This document shows, piece by piece, positions 7,817 through 15,397 of a stretch of DNA of 35,783 nucleotides; position 1 is the first letter of the stretch; each line of letters starts with the position of its first letter. The notes beneath the pieces were generated by a model, which worked only from the letters and a program-made list of their open reading frames with translations, ran no database searches and was not told where the DNA came from. A program made the position numbers and the translations under genes. This DNA is from Glaciihabitans sp. (lineage in GTDB: Bacteria; Actinomycetota; Actinomycetes; Actinomycetales; Microbacteriaceae). The stretch covers positions 1 to 35,783 of the forward strand of contig JAODAO010000013.1 in the NCBI GenBank assembly GCA_025463465.1, read 5' to 3'.

Positions 7817-8851
7817 TCAGTTGCCCACGTTGACGGACTGCAGTTCGCGCACCTCGAGGGAGGTGGTGCTGGCACGGGTGACGGTCTGGGAGCCGACCAC
7901 ACCGTTGGCGTTCCAACTCACTGTCCACTGGCTGGTCGCGGTGATCGGGAAGCGACCGTCACCCGAACCTGTTGAGGCGGTCGCGTAGCGGTGACCGCAG
8001 GTGGGAGAGTCCGTGAATCCGAGCCCGGCGCTATACACGGTGCCCGTTCCGCTGCAGTTGACGATGCTGCCGTCGCCCATGTCCCATTGCACAGAGCCAA
8101 CCTCGGCTCGCATGGTCAGGAAAACCCCGCCGAGCGTCAGGTTGATGTCATAAGGACCGAAGGTGAGGGGCTGGGGGTTGTCCACCCACATCCACACAGG
8201 GACCCCGACGAAGGCGCGGGCTCCTGATGTCAGCGAATCGGGCGTAATGCCGATCGAGATGCCCTCCAGTTCGAAAGATGCCAGTGCGCGTGCTACAGCC
8301 TGGCCGGGAGTGAGCGTATCTACACCCGGCGGTGCCGTGTTGAGCCAGACGTTTGTCAGCACGCAGGGGCCCACGAACCCGGCGATGGCGTAACAGTAGT
8401 TGGCGCACTGGTAGAGGGCACCGAACTCGGACTTCCCGGGCGGCGTGGTCTCCGGTTGCTGCGCCGACAGCTTGTAGTAGCAACCGTCATAGTTGCTCCA
8501 CCAGCCAAAGTCCGCCGAGGTGCAGGGCACATCATGCTCGATGTTGTCCAAACCGATGGCGATGCATTTGTCTGGCCCGGGGCTGAGCCCAGTGCCAGGG
8601 TTCGCCCCGATCGTGTCACCGGTTTCGCCGGGGACGACGATTTCGCCTCCGCAGGACGGTCTGCAGTCCCCCGGTACGATGATGGTCGACCCTCCGGCCG
8701 CCGGTTGGTCCTGAGTGACCGTCGCGGCTGCGCGCACCGCCGAAGCCGATGTCGCCGGACCAGCAATACATGTCACGCTGAGTACGACAAGCAACCCCAG
8801 TAGCATCAGTGCGCGGGCTGAAATCCGCTCCGTTGCGACCGTGCTCAGCAC
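7817..8851 (-). CDS. Cys-rich secreted protein of the Tad locus
   Basis: A 344-residue protein of no family I can name. Residues 1-36 look like a signal peptide (RISARALMLLGLLVVLSVTC, then PATSASA). The mature part has ten cysteines, including CRPSCGG, YQCANYC and PTCGHRY, suggesting disulfide bonds outside the cell. The C-terminal third reads GSVQWDMGDGSIVNCSGTG, then GHRY, then PITATSQWTVSW, which resembles PKD-type beta-sandwich domains (WDMGDG followed by H-Y). The start is a GTG at 8851 that overlaps the stop of the upstream lipoprotein gene by 7 nt, so the two are co-translated. It sits between that lipoprotein and the LysM-BTAD gene. A surface-exposed adhesin or pilus-associated role is plausible but unproven. 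Confidence 0.75.
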   Translation of the reverse strand: MLSTVATERISARALMLLGLLVVLSVTCIAGPATSASAVRAAATVTQDQPAAGGSTIIVPGDCRPSCGGEIVVPGETGDTIGANPGTGLSPGPDKCIAIGLDNIEHDVPCTSADFGWWSNYDGCYYKLSAQQPETTPPGKSEFGALYQCANYCYAIAGFVGPCVLTNVWLNTAPPGVDTLTPGQAVARALASFELEGISIGITPDSLTSGARAFVGVPVWMWVDNPQPLTFGPYDINLTLGGVFLTMRAEVGSVQWDMGDGSIVNCSGTGTVYSAGLGFTDSPTCGHRYATASTGSGDGRFPITATSQWTVSWNANGVVGSQTVTRASTTSLEVRELQSVNVGN

Positions 8852-9522
8852 GACGCGAGAACCTCAGGCAGGTCGGAGCGGCTGACCATCCAGCGTCCAG
8901 CGCTCGGCAGGTATGTCGCGCCGAACTCCCACACGTAACGTTTGTCCGTGGAGGTACCGGCTGCAGTTCCGTCAGCGTTCGTGCCAGCTATCTCCGTGGT
9001 GTCGAGGCACCCGGACATCTGCACCGCGCCGAACTCCATGGCTGTTCCATCGACCGTGGCTGCTGAAGCCAGCGCGTTGCCGTCGGGCTCATAACCGAGG
9101 TTACCCGTGACGGTTACACCAGCATCACGGAACTTTTTTGCCTCGTTGATAACGCTCTGTGCACCTTGGTCGTACGCGGTCGCTGTGATCGTCTGCGGGT
9201 CGACTGAGGGGTCATTGCGGATCAACACCCACTGCGTGATGTACTCCTGGACGGCCAGCGCGGATCCCGCTACGGCGTCGTCGGCGGAAGTAGGGGCGGC
9301 CTGCGCCGCCGGTGTGGGTGTCCCGCTCGCTTCCGGCGTAGGCGTCGCCGTTGACGTGGACGATTCCTCCGGGACCGGCGAAGCTGATTCGCCTGCACTG
9401 CCAGTCGGTGCGCAACCAACAAGGGCAAGCGTGGCGACCACGGCAAGGGTTCCGAGGGTGTAACGGGCCGAGCGGGCAGCTGGCCCCCTCTGATGAACGG
9501 CGGTGCGAAGGTGGGTGGTCAC
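8845..9522 (-). CDS. Lipoprotein of the Tad locus
   Basis: A 225-residue protein with a signal peptide ending in the lipobox LVGC (TLAVVATLALVGCAPTG), so it is probably lipid-anchored on the outer face of the membrane. A Ser/Thr/Pro/Glu-rich spacer follows. The globular part contains ALAVQEYITQWVLIRNDPSVDPQTI and, near the end, KRYVWEFGATYLPSAGRWMVSRSDLPEVLASC. I do not recognise a named family; the N-terminal half has the look of small helix-plus-sheet lipoproteins. The start is GTG at 9522, chosen because AGGAG lies 6 nt upstream. It follows the TadG-like gene by 64 bp and overlaps the next gene. A run of nine C (minus strand) lies just upstream of the ribosome binding site. Confidence 0.8.
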   Translation of the reverse strand: MTTHLRTAVHQRGPAARSARYTLGTLAVVATLALVGCAPTGSAGESASPVPEESSTSTATPTPEASGTPTPAAQAAPTSADDAVAGSALAVQEYITQWVLIRNDPSVDPQTITATAYDQGAQSVINEAKKFRDAGVTVTGNLGYEPDGNALASAATVDGTAMEFGAVQMSGCLDTTEIAGTNADGTAAGTSTDKRYVWEFGATYLPSAGRWMVSRSDLPEVLASC

Positions 9523-9586
9523 GAATTACTCCTGGGTGGGGGGGGGAAAGGGACAGTGGCGCGCACGGTCGGGGTAGGCAGGTCGG

Positions 9587-10012
9587 TTAGCCGTCGATCA
9601 GTCGGGCCGATCCGGTGCCCTCACCGCTCAGGGTCTCAATGCCGATGAGCCCTAAAAACACCGTGTTGTAGGTCACGGATGTGGTGACGGTGACGGTGTT
9701 GTCGGTCGCTGTGACGTTGCCCGTTAAGCCGGCAGCGGCAAGCTGCCCCTGGGCGGCAGCCACTGCAGCCGGCCGGTTCAACTGCACGGTTCCGGTGGCG
9801 ATGGCCTCCCCGGTCAGGGAGTTGGTCGCGAAACGAGCCGCTGACTGCGCCACCTGGCTTGCCCGCTCCGCCGCCTGCACCTTGCCGGAGCCGTCGACGA
9901 CGAGACCCATAAACAGGATCAGCGCGACAACGAGAATGATCAGCGGCAGGGTGATGCTGCCGCGTTCAGGGTCCTCCGCCGTGATCCTTCTTTTCCGCTG
10001 TGCCATGGTCAT
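9587..10012 (-). CDS. TadG/TadE-like pilus-assembly protein
   Basis: A 141-residue protein with a short basic N-terminus, the motif DPERGSITLPLIILVVALILFMGLVVDGSGKV at residues 14-45 (one membrane segment followed by the D-G-x-G typical of TadG-like proteins), an Ala-rich helix (AERASQVAQSAARFA) and a beta-rich C-terminus. The helix and the ERGS motif tie it to its two TadE-like neighbours. The usual Glu at position +5 after the Gly is Pro here (GSITLP), so it may not be processed like a pilin. The ATG overlaps the upstream stop (ATGA), meaning strict translational coupling. TadG proteins act as pilus-assembly or tip proteins in Tad systems; the Gram-positive role is less clear. Confidence 0.8.
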   Translation of the reverse strand: MTMAQRKRRITAEDPERGSITLPLIILVVALILFMGLVVDGSGKVQAAERASQVAQSAARFATNSLTGEAIATGTVQLNRPAAVAAAQGQLAAAGLTGNVTATDNTVTVTTSVTYNTVFLGLIGIETLSGEGTGSARLIDG

Positions 10013-10473
10013 GATCGCTGCCGATACGGGTCGACGGGACTGGTAGCGTCCCGGGAGATTTCGGTAGTACCCGGCAGGCCGGGAAGGCCGGCGTCGGACA
10101 GGTTCACGGTGCAGCGCACGGTCGCGGTGACCGAACCGGTGGTGCCGATTGCCTTGTCGAACTCCGAGGTGTTGATGGTCACCGACGAGGGCGAGCAGGT
10201 GACCCCGTTACTGTTCAGCGAGAAGTTGGCGGCTTCGCGACCGAGGGCCTCCGCCTGCCCAACGGTTCTGGCGAGGGTGGCCTCCCGGGCTGCGGCGTAG
10301 GCGGCACCCTGGACAGCATTGCCCGCCACAGCGACCCGGCCACCGACGATGAGTACACCAATGAACAGGACCAGCGGTACAGCCCAGATGGTGAGTTCGA
10401 GGGTGGTTGAGCCGCGCTCGCTGTCGCTTTTGCGATGAGCGCGATTCAACCGGGTGTAGATACAACGCATCAC
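10009..10473 (-). CDS. TadE-like pseudopilin
   Basis: A 154-residue TadE-family protein. A basic leader (residues 1-19) precedes SERGSTTLELTIWAVPLVLFIGVLIVGGRVAV, a class III pilin-like membrane helix with Glu at +5 from the Gly of the ERGS motif. The C-terminal domain is exported and holds two Cys (VTCSPSS and TVRCTVNL) that could form a disulfide. TadE and TadF pseudopilins are processed by the prepilin peptidase and are needed for Flp pilus assembly. The start is GTG at 10473, which overlaps the previous stop in a GTGA arrangement; an in-frame ATG follows directly. It is the second of three adjacent genes of this type. Confidence 0.83.
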   Translation of the reverse strand: MMRCIYTRLNRAHRKSDSERGSTTLELTIWAVPLVLFIGVLIVGGRVAVAGNAVQGAAYAAAREATLARTVGQAEALGREAANFSLNSNGVTCSPSSVTINTSEFDKAIGTTGSVTATVRCTVNLSDAGLPGLPGTTEISRDATSPVDPYRQRS

Positions 10474-10892
10474 GGGGCGATATACCTTTCCACCGGGCCG
10501 GAGACCGTTTCGGACAGGGCAGAACCGGGCCAGCCGCGGGCCACCATGGCCGTATTACCGGTAACCGTCACCACGACGGTGGTGGCGGAACGGGTCACAA
10601 GCACGTTCGGGTTGGCGACAACCGTCCCGCTGTTGCCAAGCGACTCGTAGCCCTGGGCGGTGCCGTCGGCGGCGCTGCCGTTATACAGTCGCGCTTCATA
10701 GAATGCGGCGGTCGCTGCGGCGTGCGCAACGTCCCTGGCGTGGAACCACATTGCTGCCTGGAAGAACCCGAAGATGAACAGCAGCACCACGGGCCAGATG
10801 ATGATGTTCTCCAGCGATGCGGAACCACGCTCACGATCCAGGCGGCGCGAGCGCGCGCCGGAGGTGTCGTTGTGCGCGGTCGGCTGGTACAT
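10470..10892 (-). CDS. TadE-like pseudopilin
   Basis: A 140-residue TadE-family protein. The N-terminal polar leader (about 23 residues, ending DRERGS) is followed by a hydrophobic helix SLENIIIWPVVLLFIFGFFQAAMWF with Glu at +5, then HARDVAHAAATAAFYEARLYNG, the helical region conserved in TadE proteins, and a small beta domain. It would sit in the membrane with its C-terminus outside. The start ATG has AAAGAG 5 nt upstream. It lies 36 bp downstream of the pilin gene, and its stop overlaps the next start by 4 nt. Function follows from family and locus: minor pilin or assembly factor of the Tad pilus. Confidence 0.83.
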   Translation of the reverse strand: MYQPTAHNDTSGARSRRLDRERGSASLENIIIWPVVLLFIFGFFQAAMWFHARDVAHAAATAAFYEARLYNGSAADGTAQGYESLGNSGTVVANPNVLVTRSATTVVVTVTGNTAMVARGWPGSALSETVSGPVERYIAP

Positions 10893-10928
10893 CGAATCTC
10901 TTTCGCTCGTGTGGTGGTGGCGGTGGGA

Positions 10929-11156
10929 CTAGTTGATCTGCAGCTCCGAGGTCTTGTTGGCGATGAACGTGGTGACAACACCGACGCAGATCAGTGCGGC
11001 GGCGGCGATGGCGACGGTCCAGATGATCTGCTCGAGCGACAGCGACCCGCGCTCGGCGGCGACGCGGTTGGCGTAGCTGCGGCGGTCGTTGGCCAGCGAG
11101 AACAGGGTGCGGGCGGAGGAGACAATGTGCACGTACAGGGCGATCAGGGTGTTCAT
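10929..11156 (-). CDS. Flp-type major pilin candidate
   Basis: A 75-residue protein in the position where the Flp pilin is expected, directly before the TadE genes. The processing motif is AERGSLSLEQIIWTVAIAAAALICVGVVTTFI: Gly followed by a helix with Glu at +5, as in class III prepilins. If cut after that Gly, the mature subunit would be only about 38 residues. The leader is unusually long (about 37 residues) and itself contains a moderately hydrophobic stretch (MNTLIALYVHIVSSARTLFSLA). AAGGA lies upstream of the ATG. The 62-bp gap before it is the longest between tadC and tadE genes, so separate expression of this abundant subunit is possible. Confidence 0.8.
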   Translation of the reverse strand: MNTLIALYVHIVSSARTLFSLANDRRSYANRVAAERGSLSLEQIIWTVAIAAAALICVGVVTTFIANKTSELQIN

Positions 11157-11218
11157 GGGATTCCTTAGATTTCAGTGGTGAATGGTCGTTTGGGACGGAG
11201 GGGCGGGTTGGTTGGTCG

Positions 11219-12106
11219 CTAGCTCGCAACGAGATTGAGAAGTGGTGGGGTGGCGAGCATGGCCATAAACACGATGCCGAGGAGTGCCTGGGGGTAGGTC
11301 ATCCGCTCGCTGAGCCGGTTGGCGAGGGTGTGCTCCTCGTTTAGGAGTTGCACACGCAGGGCCTTGCCGCGAGCCCGGAGGCTTTCATACACGGCCGCGC
11401 CTTCTTCACCGCTGAGACGCATGATGTCGGCGACATCGGCAAGCTCCTTTACGCCGATTTCCTCGGACAGGTGGCGCAGGGCCTCCCACGGCTGAACGCC
11501 GGAGAACCGGGCCCGCAGCAGTTCCTGCCGGATACGTTCGAACACCCAGGACTCCCCCACGCTGGCCGCTTCCTCCAGCGCGACACCGGCCGGGGCCCCG
11601 CGCTTGCGTTCGGCGGCGACTAGTTCGAGGTAGGCGGCAATGGCGCGGGAGAACTCCTGGCGTGCCTCGAGCGCCTGCTGCTTGACCATGGAGTCGGCCA
11701 CAACGAGCATGACCAGGGCAAGGGGGATGGCGGCGATGCCGGTAATCCCAAAGATGAAGGGAGACAGCCCGAACGCCCAGAACGCCAGCGATAGGATCGC
11801 CGGGGTGACCAGCCCGAGGAGGACGAGGGTGAGTTTTTGGGCGTAGTAGGTCTGCGTTGACCGGTTGAGGATCAGCAGGTCAGCGACGGGGGCGGTGAAG
11901 CCGGGAAAGTCGGAGAGGTTGCGCTGGGCCCAGCTGCCCATCCGTGCTTCGAAGTTGCTGCCCTCGTTCGACTCGAGTACCTCTGTGCTGCCGAGGCGTT
12001 CGAGCGCCGCGGAGAGTTTGGGCTGCTTCGGGGCGAGTTCCGCGATCAGCAGGGTGATACCAACACCGCCGAGGGCGCCGACGACGAGAAGGATTTGCCA
12101 CATCAT
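11219..12106 (-). CDS. tadC: TadC, type II secretion F-domain inner-membrane protein
   Basis: A 295-residue protein of the T2SSF/GspF superfamily, the second of the paired membrane platform proteins of the Tad system. A first hydrophobic segment (QILLVVGALGGVGITLLIAEL) is followed by a cytoplasmic loop, two central segments (LVLLGLVTPAILSLAFWAFGL and FGITGIAAIPLALVMLVV), the F-domain helices (RAIAAYLELVAAERKRGAPAGVALEEAA, then QPWEALRHLSEEIGVKELADVADIMRLSGEEGAAV) and a C-terminal segment (PQALLGIVFMAMLATPPLLNLV). The start ATGATG lies 2 nt after the tadB stop, with AAGGAG upstream inside tadB. With TadB it is thought to transmit TadA ATPase motion to pilin assembly. Confidence 0.88.
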   Translation of the reverse strand: MMWQILLVVGALGGVGITLLIAELAPKQPKLSAALERLGSTEVLESNEGSNFEARMGSWAQRNLSDFPGFTAPVADLLILNRSTQTYYAQKLTLVLLGLVTPAILSLAFWAFGLSPFIFGITGIAAIPLALVMLVVADSMVKQQALEARQEFSRAIAAYLELVAAERKRGAPAGVALEEAASVGESWVFERIRQELLRARFSGVQPWEALRHLSEEIGVKELADVADIMRLSGEEGAAVYESLRARGKALRVQLLNEEHTLANRLSERMTYPQALLGIVFMAMLATPPLLNLVAS

Positions 12107-12108
12107 CC

Positions 12109-12978
12109 TCAGCCACGCTCCTTTCGAGTGTTGACCAGGATGCGCGGGGTCGGCGTTCCGACGCTCATCCTGCGCATCCAGATCAGGGCTGCGACGTAAA
12201 GGGTGAGGTAGAGAGCGAGCAGGAGCTGGCCGAGGCCTCCGCGGTAGGCGTCGAGGAAGCTTCCCGATAGCGCGAGGGCTCCGATGGCCACCACGGTGAC
12301 CAGGGTGATCGATCGCGCGGTGGTGCGCGGCTTCTCGCGGTCAGTTTCAATCTCGCGGCGGTGGCGTACCTCGTCGAATACGATCTGGGCGAGGTCGTCG
12401 AGGGCGTTGGCGAGGCCGGCGCCGCGGACCCGTGAGGCCAGGATGAGGTGGGCGGTGACGAGGTCGGCCGTTGGGTCGTTGAGTTCGTCGGCGAAGACCT
12501 GCAGCGCCCTGGTGGTGGACCAGCGTGCGTTGATCCTGGCGACCATGTTGGAGACCTCGGGTTTGATCGGCTCCGGGGTGTTCGACAGCGACACCGTCAG
12601 TGCCTGCTCGAGGCCAACACCGGCGGTGATCAGGCCGGACAGGCTCCTGGTCCACGATTCGATCGCCTCGAGCCGCTCGATTCCGCTCGCGGCCTGGGGC
12701 TTGGCGAGGAGAACGGGCAGGCCGATAACGGCCACCGGCACGGCAACCAGGGCGATGATCCAGCCCGTGAGGTACCAAACGACAACACCCCCAACAACAC
12801 CGGCGGCGATCAGTAACAGGCGCTGCCGCGGCACGGTCGCACGCAGCCGGGTGATGCGGCGCGCGATCAGCCCGGGCGGCTTTGGTCCCTCGTCAATCGG
12901 CGGGAACAGGCCAACGAAGACCAGCAGGATGCCAAACCCGAGCACCATGATGGTCAACGCGATGAATGTGGGGGTCAC
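12109..12978 (-). CDS. tadB: TadB, type II secretion F-domain inner-membrane protein
   Basis: A 289-residue T2SSF-family membrane protein. A leading segment (FIALTIMVLGFGILLVFVGLF), central segments (RLLLIAAGVVGGVVVWYLTGWIIALVAVPVAVIGLPVLL), the F-domain (IESWTRSLSGLITAGVGLEQALTVSLSNTPEPI, then LADELNDPTADLVTAHLILASRVRGAGLANALDDLAQ-like text) and a C-terminal segment are visible. The track start at 13008 would overlap tadA by 34 nt. GTG at 12978 overlaps the tadA stop as GTGA and is preferred. Order tadA-tadB-tadC with overlaps is the standard Tad arrangement. Confidence 0.88.
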   Translation of the reverse strand: MTPTFIALTIMVLGFGILLVFVGLFPPIDEGPKPPGLIARRITRLRATVPRQRLLLIAAGVVGGVVVWYLTGWIIALVAVPVAVIGLPVLLAKPQAASGIERLEAIESWTRSLSGLITAGVGLEQALTVSLSNTPEPIKPEVSNMVARINARWSTTRALQVFADELNDPTADLVTAHLILASRVRGAGLANALDDLAQIVFDEVRHRREIETDREKPRTTARSITLVTVVAIGALALSGSFLDAYRGGLGQLLLALYLTLYVAALIWMRRMSVGTPTPRILVNTRKERG

Positions 12979-14570
12979 GACTCGACGTTCCCGTCGGGCA
13001 GCAGCCACTTGCTGTCGAATCCGGCGCCCTCGAGGTCAACGAGGGTGTCGACCTGGGGGCGACCGACGAGGTTCGCGGTGTCACTTCCCGCCGCTGCCTT
13101 GAAGATTTGCAGCACCACGGGACGTTTGGTCTCCCCCGGCACCAGCTCGCTGATCTCGCTGACAAAACGCTTCAGCGTCCTGCCGCCGTCGAGGTGGTTG
13201 GTCAACTGGACAACAAAGTCGATGTGCTGGCCGATCTGGGCGTAACCGAAGTCGCTCGCCGCTCCGAGCTTTTGACTGAGAAGAACCGCCATACGCTCGA
13301 CGGCGTCCGCCGGCGAGTTGGCATGCAGGGTGCTCATCGACCCGGCACCGGACTGCATGGCCTGCAGCATCGCGGTGATTTCCGGTCCACGAACCTCACC
13401 GACGATGATGCGCTGGGTGTTCATACGCAGGGTCTCGACGAGCATCTCCTCGAGGGTGACTTCTCCGGGCCGGCTCCCGTCCGCGGCGGGTTCCCCCTGT
13501 CCGGGGCGAGCCTCGAGCGGGGTCACCAGGGGGTGCAGCCCGCTGCGGTCGAGGTGCAACTCGCGCTCGGTCTCGATCGTCACGATGTGCTCGAGCGGCT
13601 CAATTCGGTGGGCGAGGGCGCGCAGCAGCGTGGTTTTCCCCGCGCCCTGCTGGCCGGCGACAACGATCGACTTACGTGCGCGAACGGCAGCGGTGAGAAA
13701 TTCGTTGGCTGCCTGGGTCATGGTGCCGCGGGCGACCAGGTCCTCCAGCGTGATCGTCACCATCGGGTGGCGTCGGATGATGACCGTCGGCCGCGGGGCG
13801 ATGGGCGGGTGGGTGGCCTGCAGGCGCTCACCGCTGGGCAACGAGAGGCTGAGCTTCCACGCCGAGGCGCTGAAGGGACGGCCACGTTCGCCATCGCGCG
13901 AGGCGAGGAACTGGATGTCTTCGATCAGCTGCTGGTCGGAATCGGCGATCGGCGGGCGCTGTTCGATCTCTCCCCCGCCGTAATCGACGTAAACCTTGTC
14001 GTATCCGAACACCATCACGTTTTCGACCCGGGGGTCGTCCACGTGCTGCTGGAGACGGCCGAGCCGGAAGAGCGAGTCGTAAATGGCCTTCTGCATCCGG
14101 AGGACCTGGTTCTCGTCCCACGGGTCCTGCCCACGGCGCACGAGGGCGTCGACGTGGTCGCGAGTGACCTGCACGATCTGGGTGCGCCCAACCTCCAGGC
14201 GGGCCTCGCCGTCGAGGGTGTCGTCCGCCGCGATGGCGGTGGAGAGCCGATTGGAGACATCGGCGCGGAAGGCGCTGACCAGTGCCCAGTCCAGCTCACC
14301 GTCTGGGGTGGTCGAGCGGCCGCGCGACGGGAGGCGCACCTGGGTGGTGTCGGTGCTCGCCGGCTCCGGGGCGATGAATTCCGGGACGCCAGACACGGGG
14401 GCGCTCGGTTGCGCGGCGCTGACAGCCGCCATCATGTGGGCCGGAATCTCAGCGGCAAGGTGGGCGCCGGAGGTACCGCCGGTGGGAGCGGTGACAACTT
14501 CGGTGTCGCCGAAGAGCGGGAGGTTGTCGAAGTCGAGGGTGGGGGTGGCGTCTGGTTCTGGCTGGGTCAT
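12975..14570 (-). CDS. tadA: TadA/CpaF secretion ATPase
   Basis: A 531-residue hexameric-type ATPase of the type II/IV secretion family that powers Tad pilus assembly from the cytosolic face. The N-terminal about 100 residues are variable. The N-domain contains the family's VENVMVFGYDKVYVDYGGG. The core has Walker A GQQGAGKTTLL (about residue 307), the Asp box with conserved acids around VTIETERELHLD, Walker B IIVGEVRGPEI (about 385) and the His-box region GAGSMSTLHANSPADAVERM. All catalytic motifs look intact. The ATG overlaps the stop of the MinD-like gene (ATGA), and its own stop overlaps tadB, so the core is one translationally coupled operon. Confidence 0.93.
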   Translation of the reverse strand: MTQPEPDATPTLDFDNLPLFGDTEVVTAPTGGTSGAHLAAEIPAHMMAAVSAAQPSAPVSGVPEFIAPEPASTDTTQVRLPSRGRSTTPDGELDWALVSAFRADVSNRLSTAIAADDTLDGEARLEVGRTQIVQVTRDHVDALVRRGQDPWDENQVLRMQKAIYDSLFRLGRLQQHVDDPRVENVMVFGYDKVYVDYGGGEIEQRPPIADSDQQLIEDIQFLASRDGERGRPFSASAWKLSLSLPSGERLQATHPPIAPRPTVIIRRHPMVTITLEDLVARGTMTQAANEFLTAAVRARKSIVVAGQQGAGKTTLLRALAHRIEPLEHIVTIETERELHLDRSGLHPLVTPLEARPGQGEPAADGSRPGEVTLEEMLVETLRMNTQRIIVGEVRGPEITAMLQAMQSGAGSMSTLHANSPADAVERMAVLLSQKLGAASDFGYAQIGQHIDFVVQLTNHLDGGRTLKRFVSEISELVPGETKRPVVLQIFKAAAGSDTANLVGRPQVDTLVDLEGAGFDSKWLLPDGNVES

Positions 14571-15394
14571 CGCGATGACTCCTTTTCCGTGCCGAAGTTC
14601 TGGTCGAGGCGGCTGCGCTGCTCGGCGAGTTCGTTACGGACACTGTCAATCGCGGAAACGAGGGAGGCGCCGAATTTTGTTTTGTTGAACTTCTTCACCC
14701 CGGGTTCCCCGAGGGAAAACACCGCGGCGGTTTTGTCGTCCCAGGAGATGCGTACGCTGCGCTGGGTGCCGAGCGCCTTGTGGATTTCGCCGGATGACAG
14801 CTGCGGGCCTGAACCCGTTTCCACGAGGACAAGCGTGACGCTGTTGGCGCGGCCGGCGGCGGCGAGTTCCGTCCGGATTGCGGGCAGTCGCTTGTGGACG
14901 GCAACGATGTCGGGGAGGGTCGGCCGGGCGACGATCAGCACGGCATCGGAGTTGCGCATCAGCGCGGACCGTGTGTCGCCGATCGCCCACCGGCCGGCGT
15001 CGAAGATGACGTCCATTGCCATTCCCTCGAAGCTGGCCGCTGCCGTGCCGAGCTGGCCCCAGATTGGGTCCATCGCCCGGGCCGCCGCCGGATCCTTAAA
15101 CCCGGCGAGCAGCCGTCGCTCGACGGAGTCGCCGGTGTTCTCCACCAGGTCGATCGTCTGCGCCCAGACCTGGTTGATGTCGAGCGATCCGGAGTTGTGG
15201 GTGGTCACCGGCAGTTCACCGATCCCCCGAGTATGGGCGATCTGGCCGCGGAAGAATCCGGGCAGCACACTGCTGTATCGGGACGAGTCCGCCTCGATCA
15301 GCATGACCGCCTGCGGCCAGTGCAGCGCCATCGCGAGCGCCGTTGTGCTGACTCCCGGGGAGCCCGCGACGCTGAGCATGAGGATGTTCGACAC
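14567..15394 (-). CDS. MinD/CpaE-like P-loop protein with a degenerate Walker A
   Basis: A 275-residue protein of the SIMIBI/ParA-MinD class in the position of the TadZ/CpaE localisation factor. It starts MSNILMLSVAGSPGVSTTALAMALHWP, where the deviant Walker A (normally KGGxGKT/S) reads GSPGVSTT and lacks both lysines. Later signatures are VMLIEADSSRY (Walker A' region), MDVIFDAGRW (Walker B region) and DAVLIVARPTLPDIVAVHKRL (the V-x-P-type motif). Overall length and order fit the family. Without the P-loop lysines ATP hydrolysis is doubtful, so a scaffold role is likely, as proposed for some TadZ proteins. It is coupled by ATGA to tadA and lies 3 bp after the SAF-domain gene. Confidence 0.8.
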   Translation of the reverse strand: MSNILMLSVAGSPGVSTTALAMALHWPQAVMLIEADSSRYSSVLPGFFRGQIAHTRGIGELPVTTHNSGSLDINQVWAQTIDLVENTGDSVERRLLAGFKDPAAARAMDPIWGQLGTAAASFEGMAMDVIFDAGRWAIGDTRSALMRNSDAVLIVARPTLPDIVAVHKRLPAIRTELAAAGRANSVTLVLVETGSGPQLSSGEIHKALGTQRSVRISWDDKTAAVFSLGEPGVKKFNKTKFGASLVSAIDSVRNELAEQRSRLDQNFGTEKESSR

Positions 15395-15397
15395 GGG

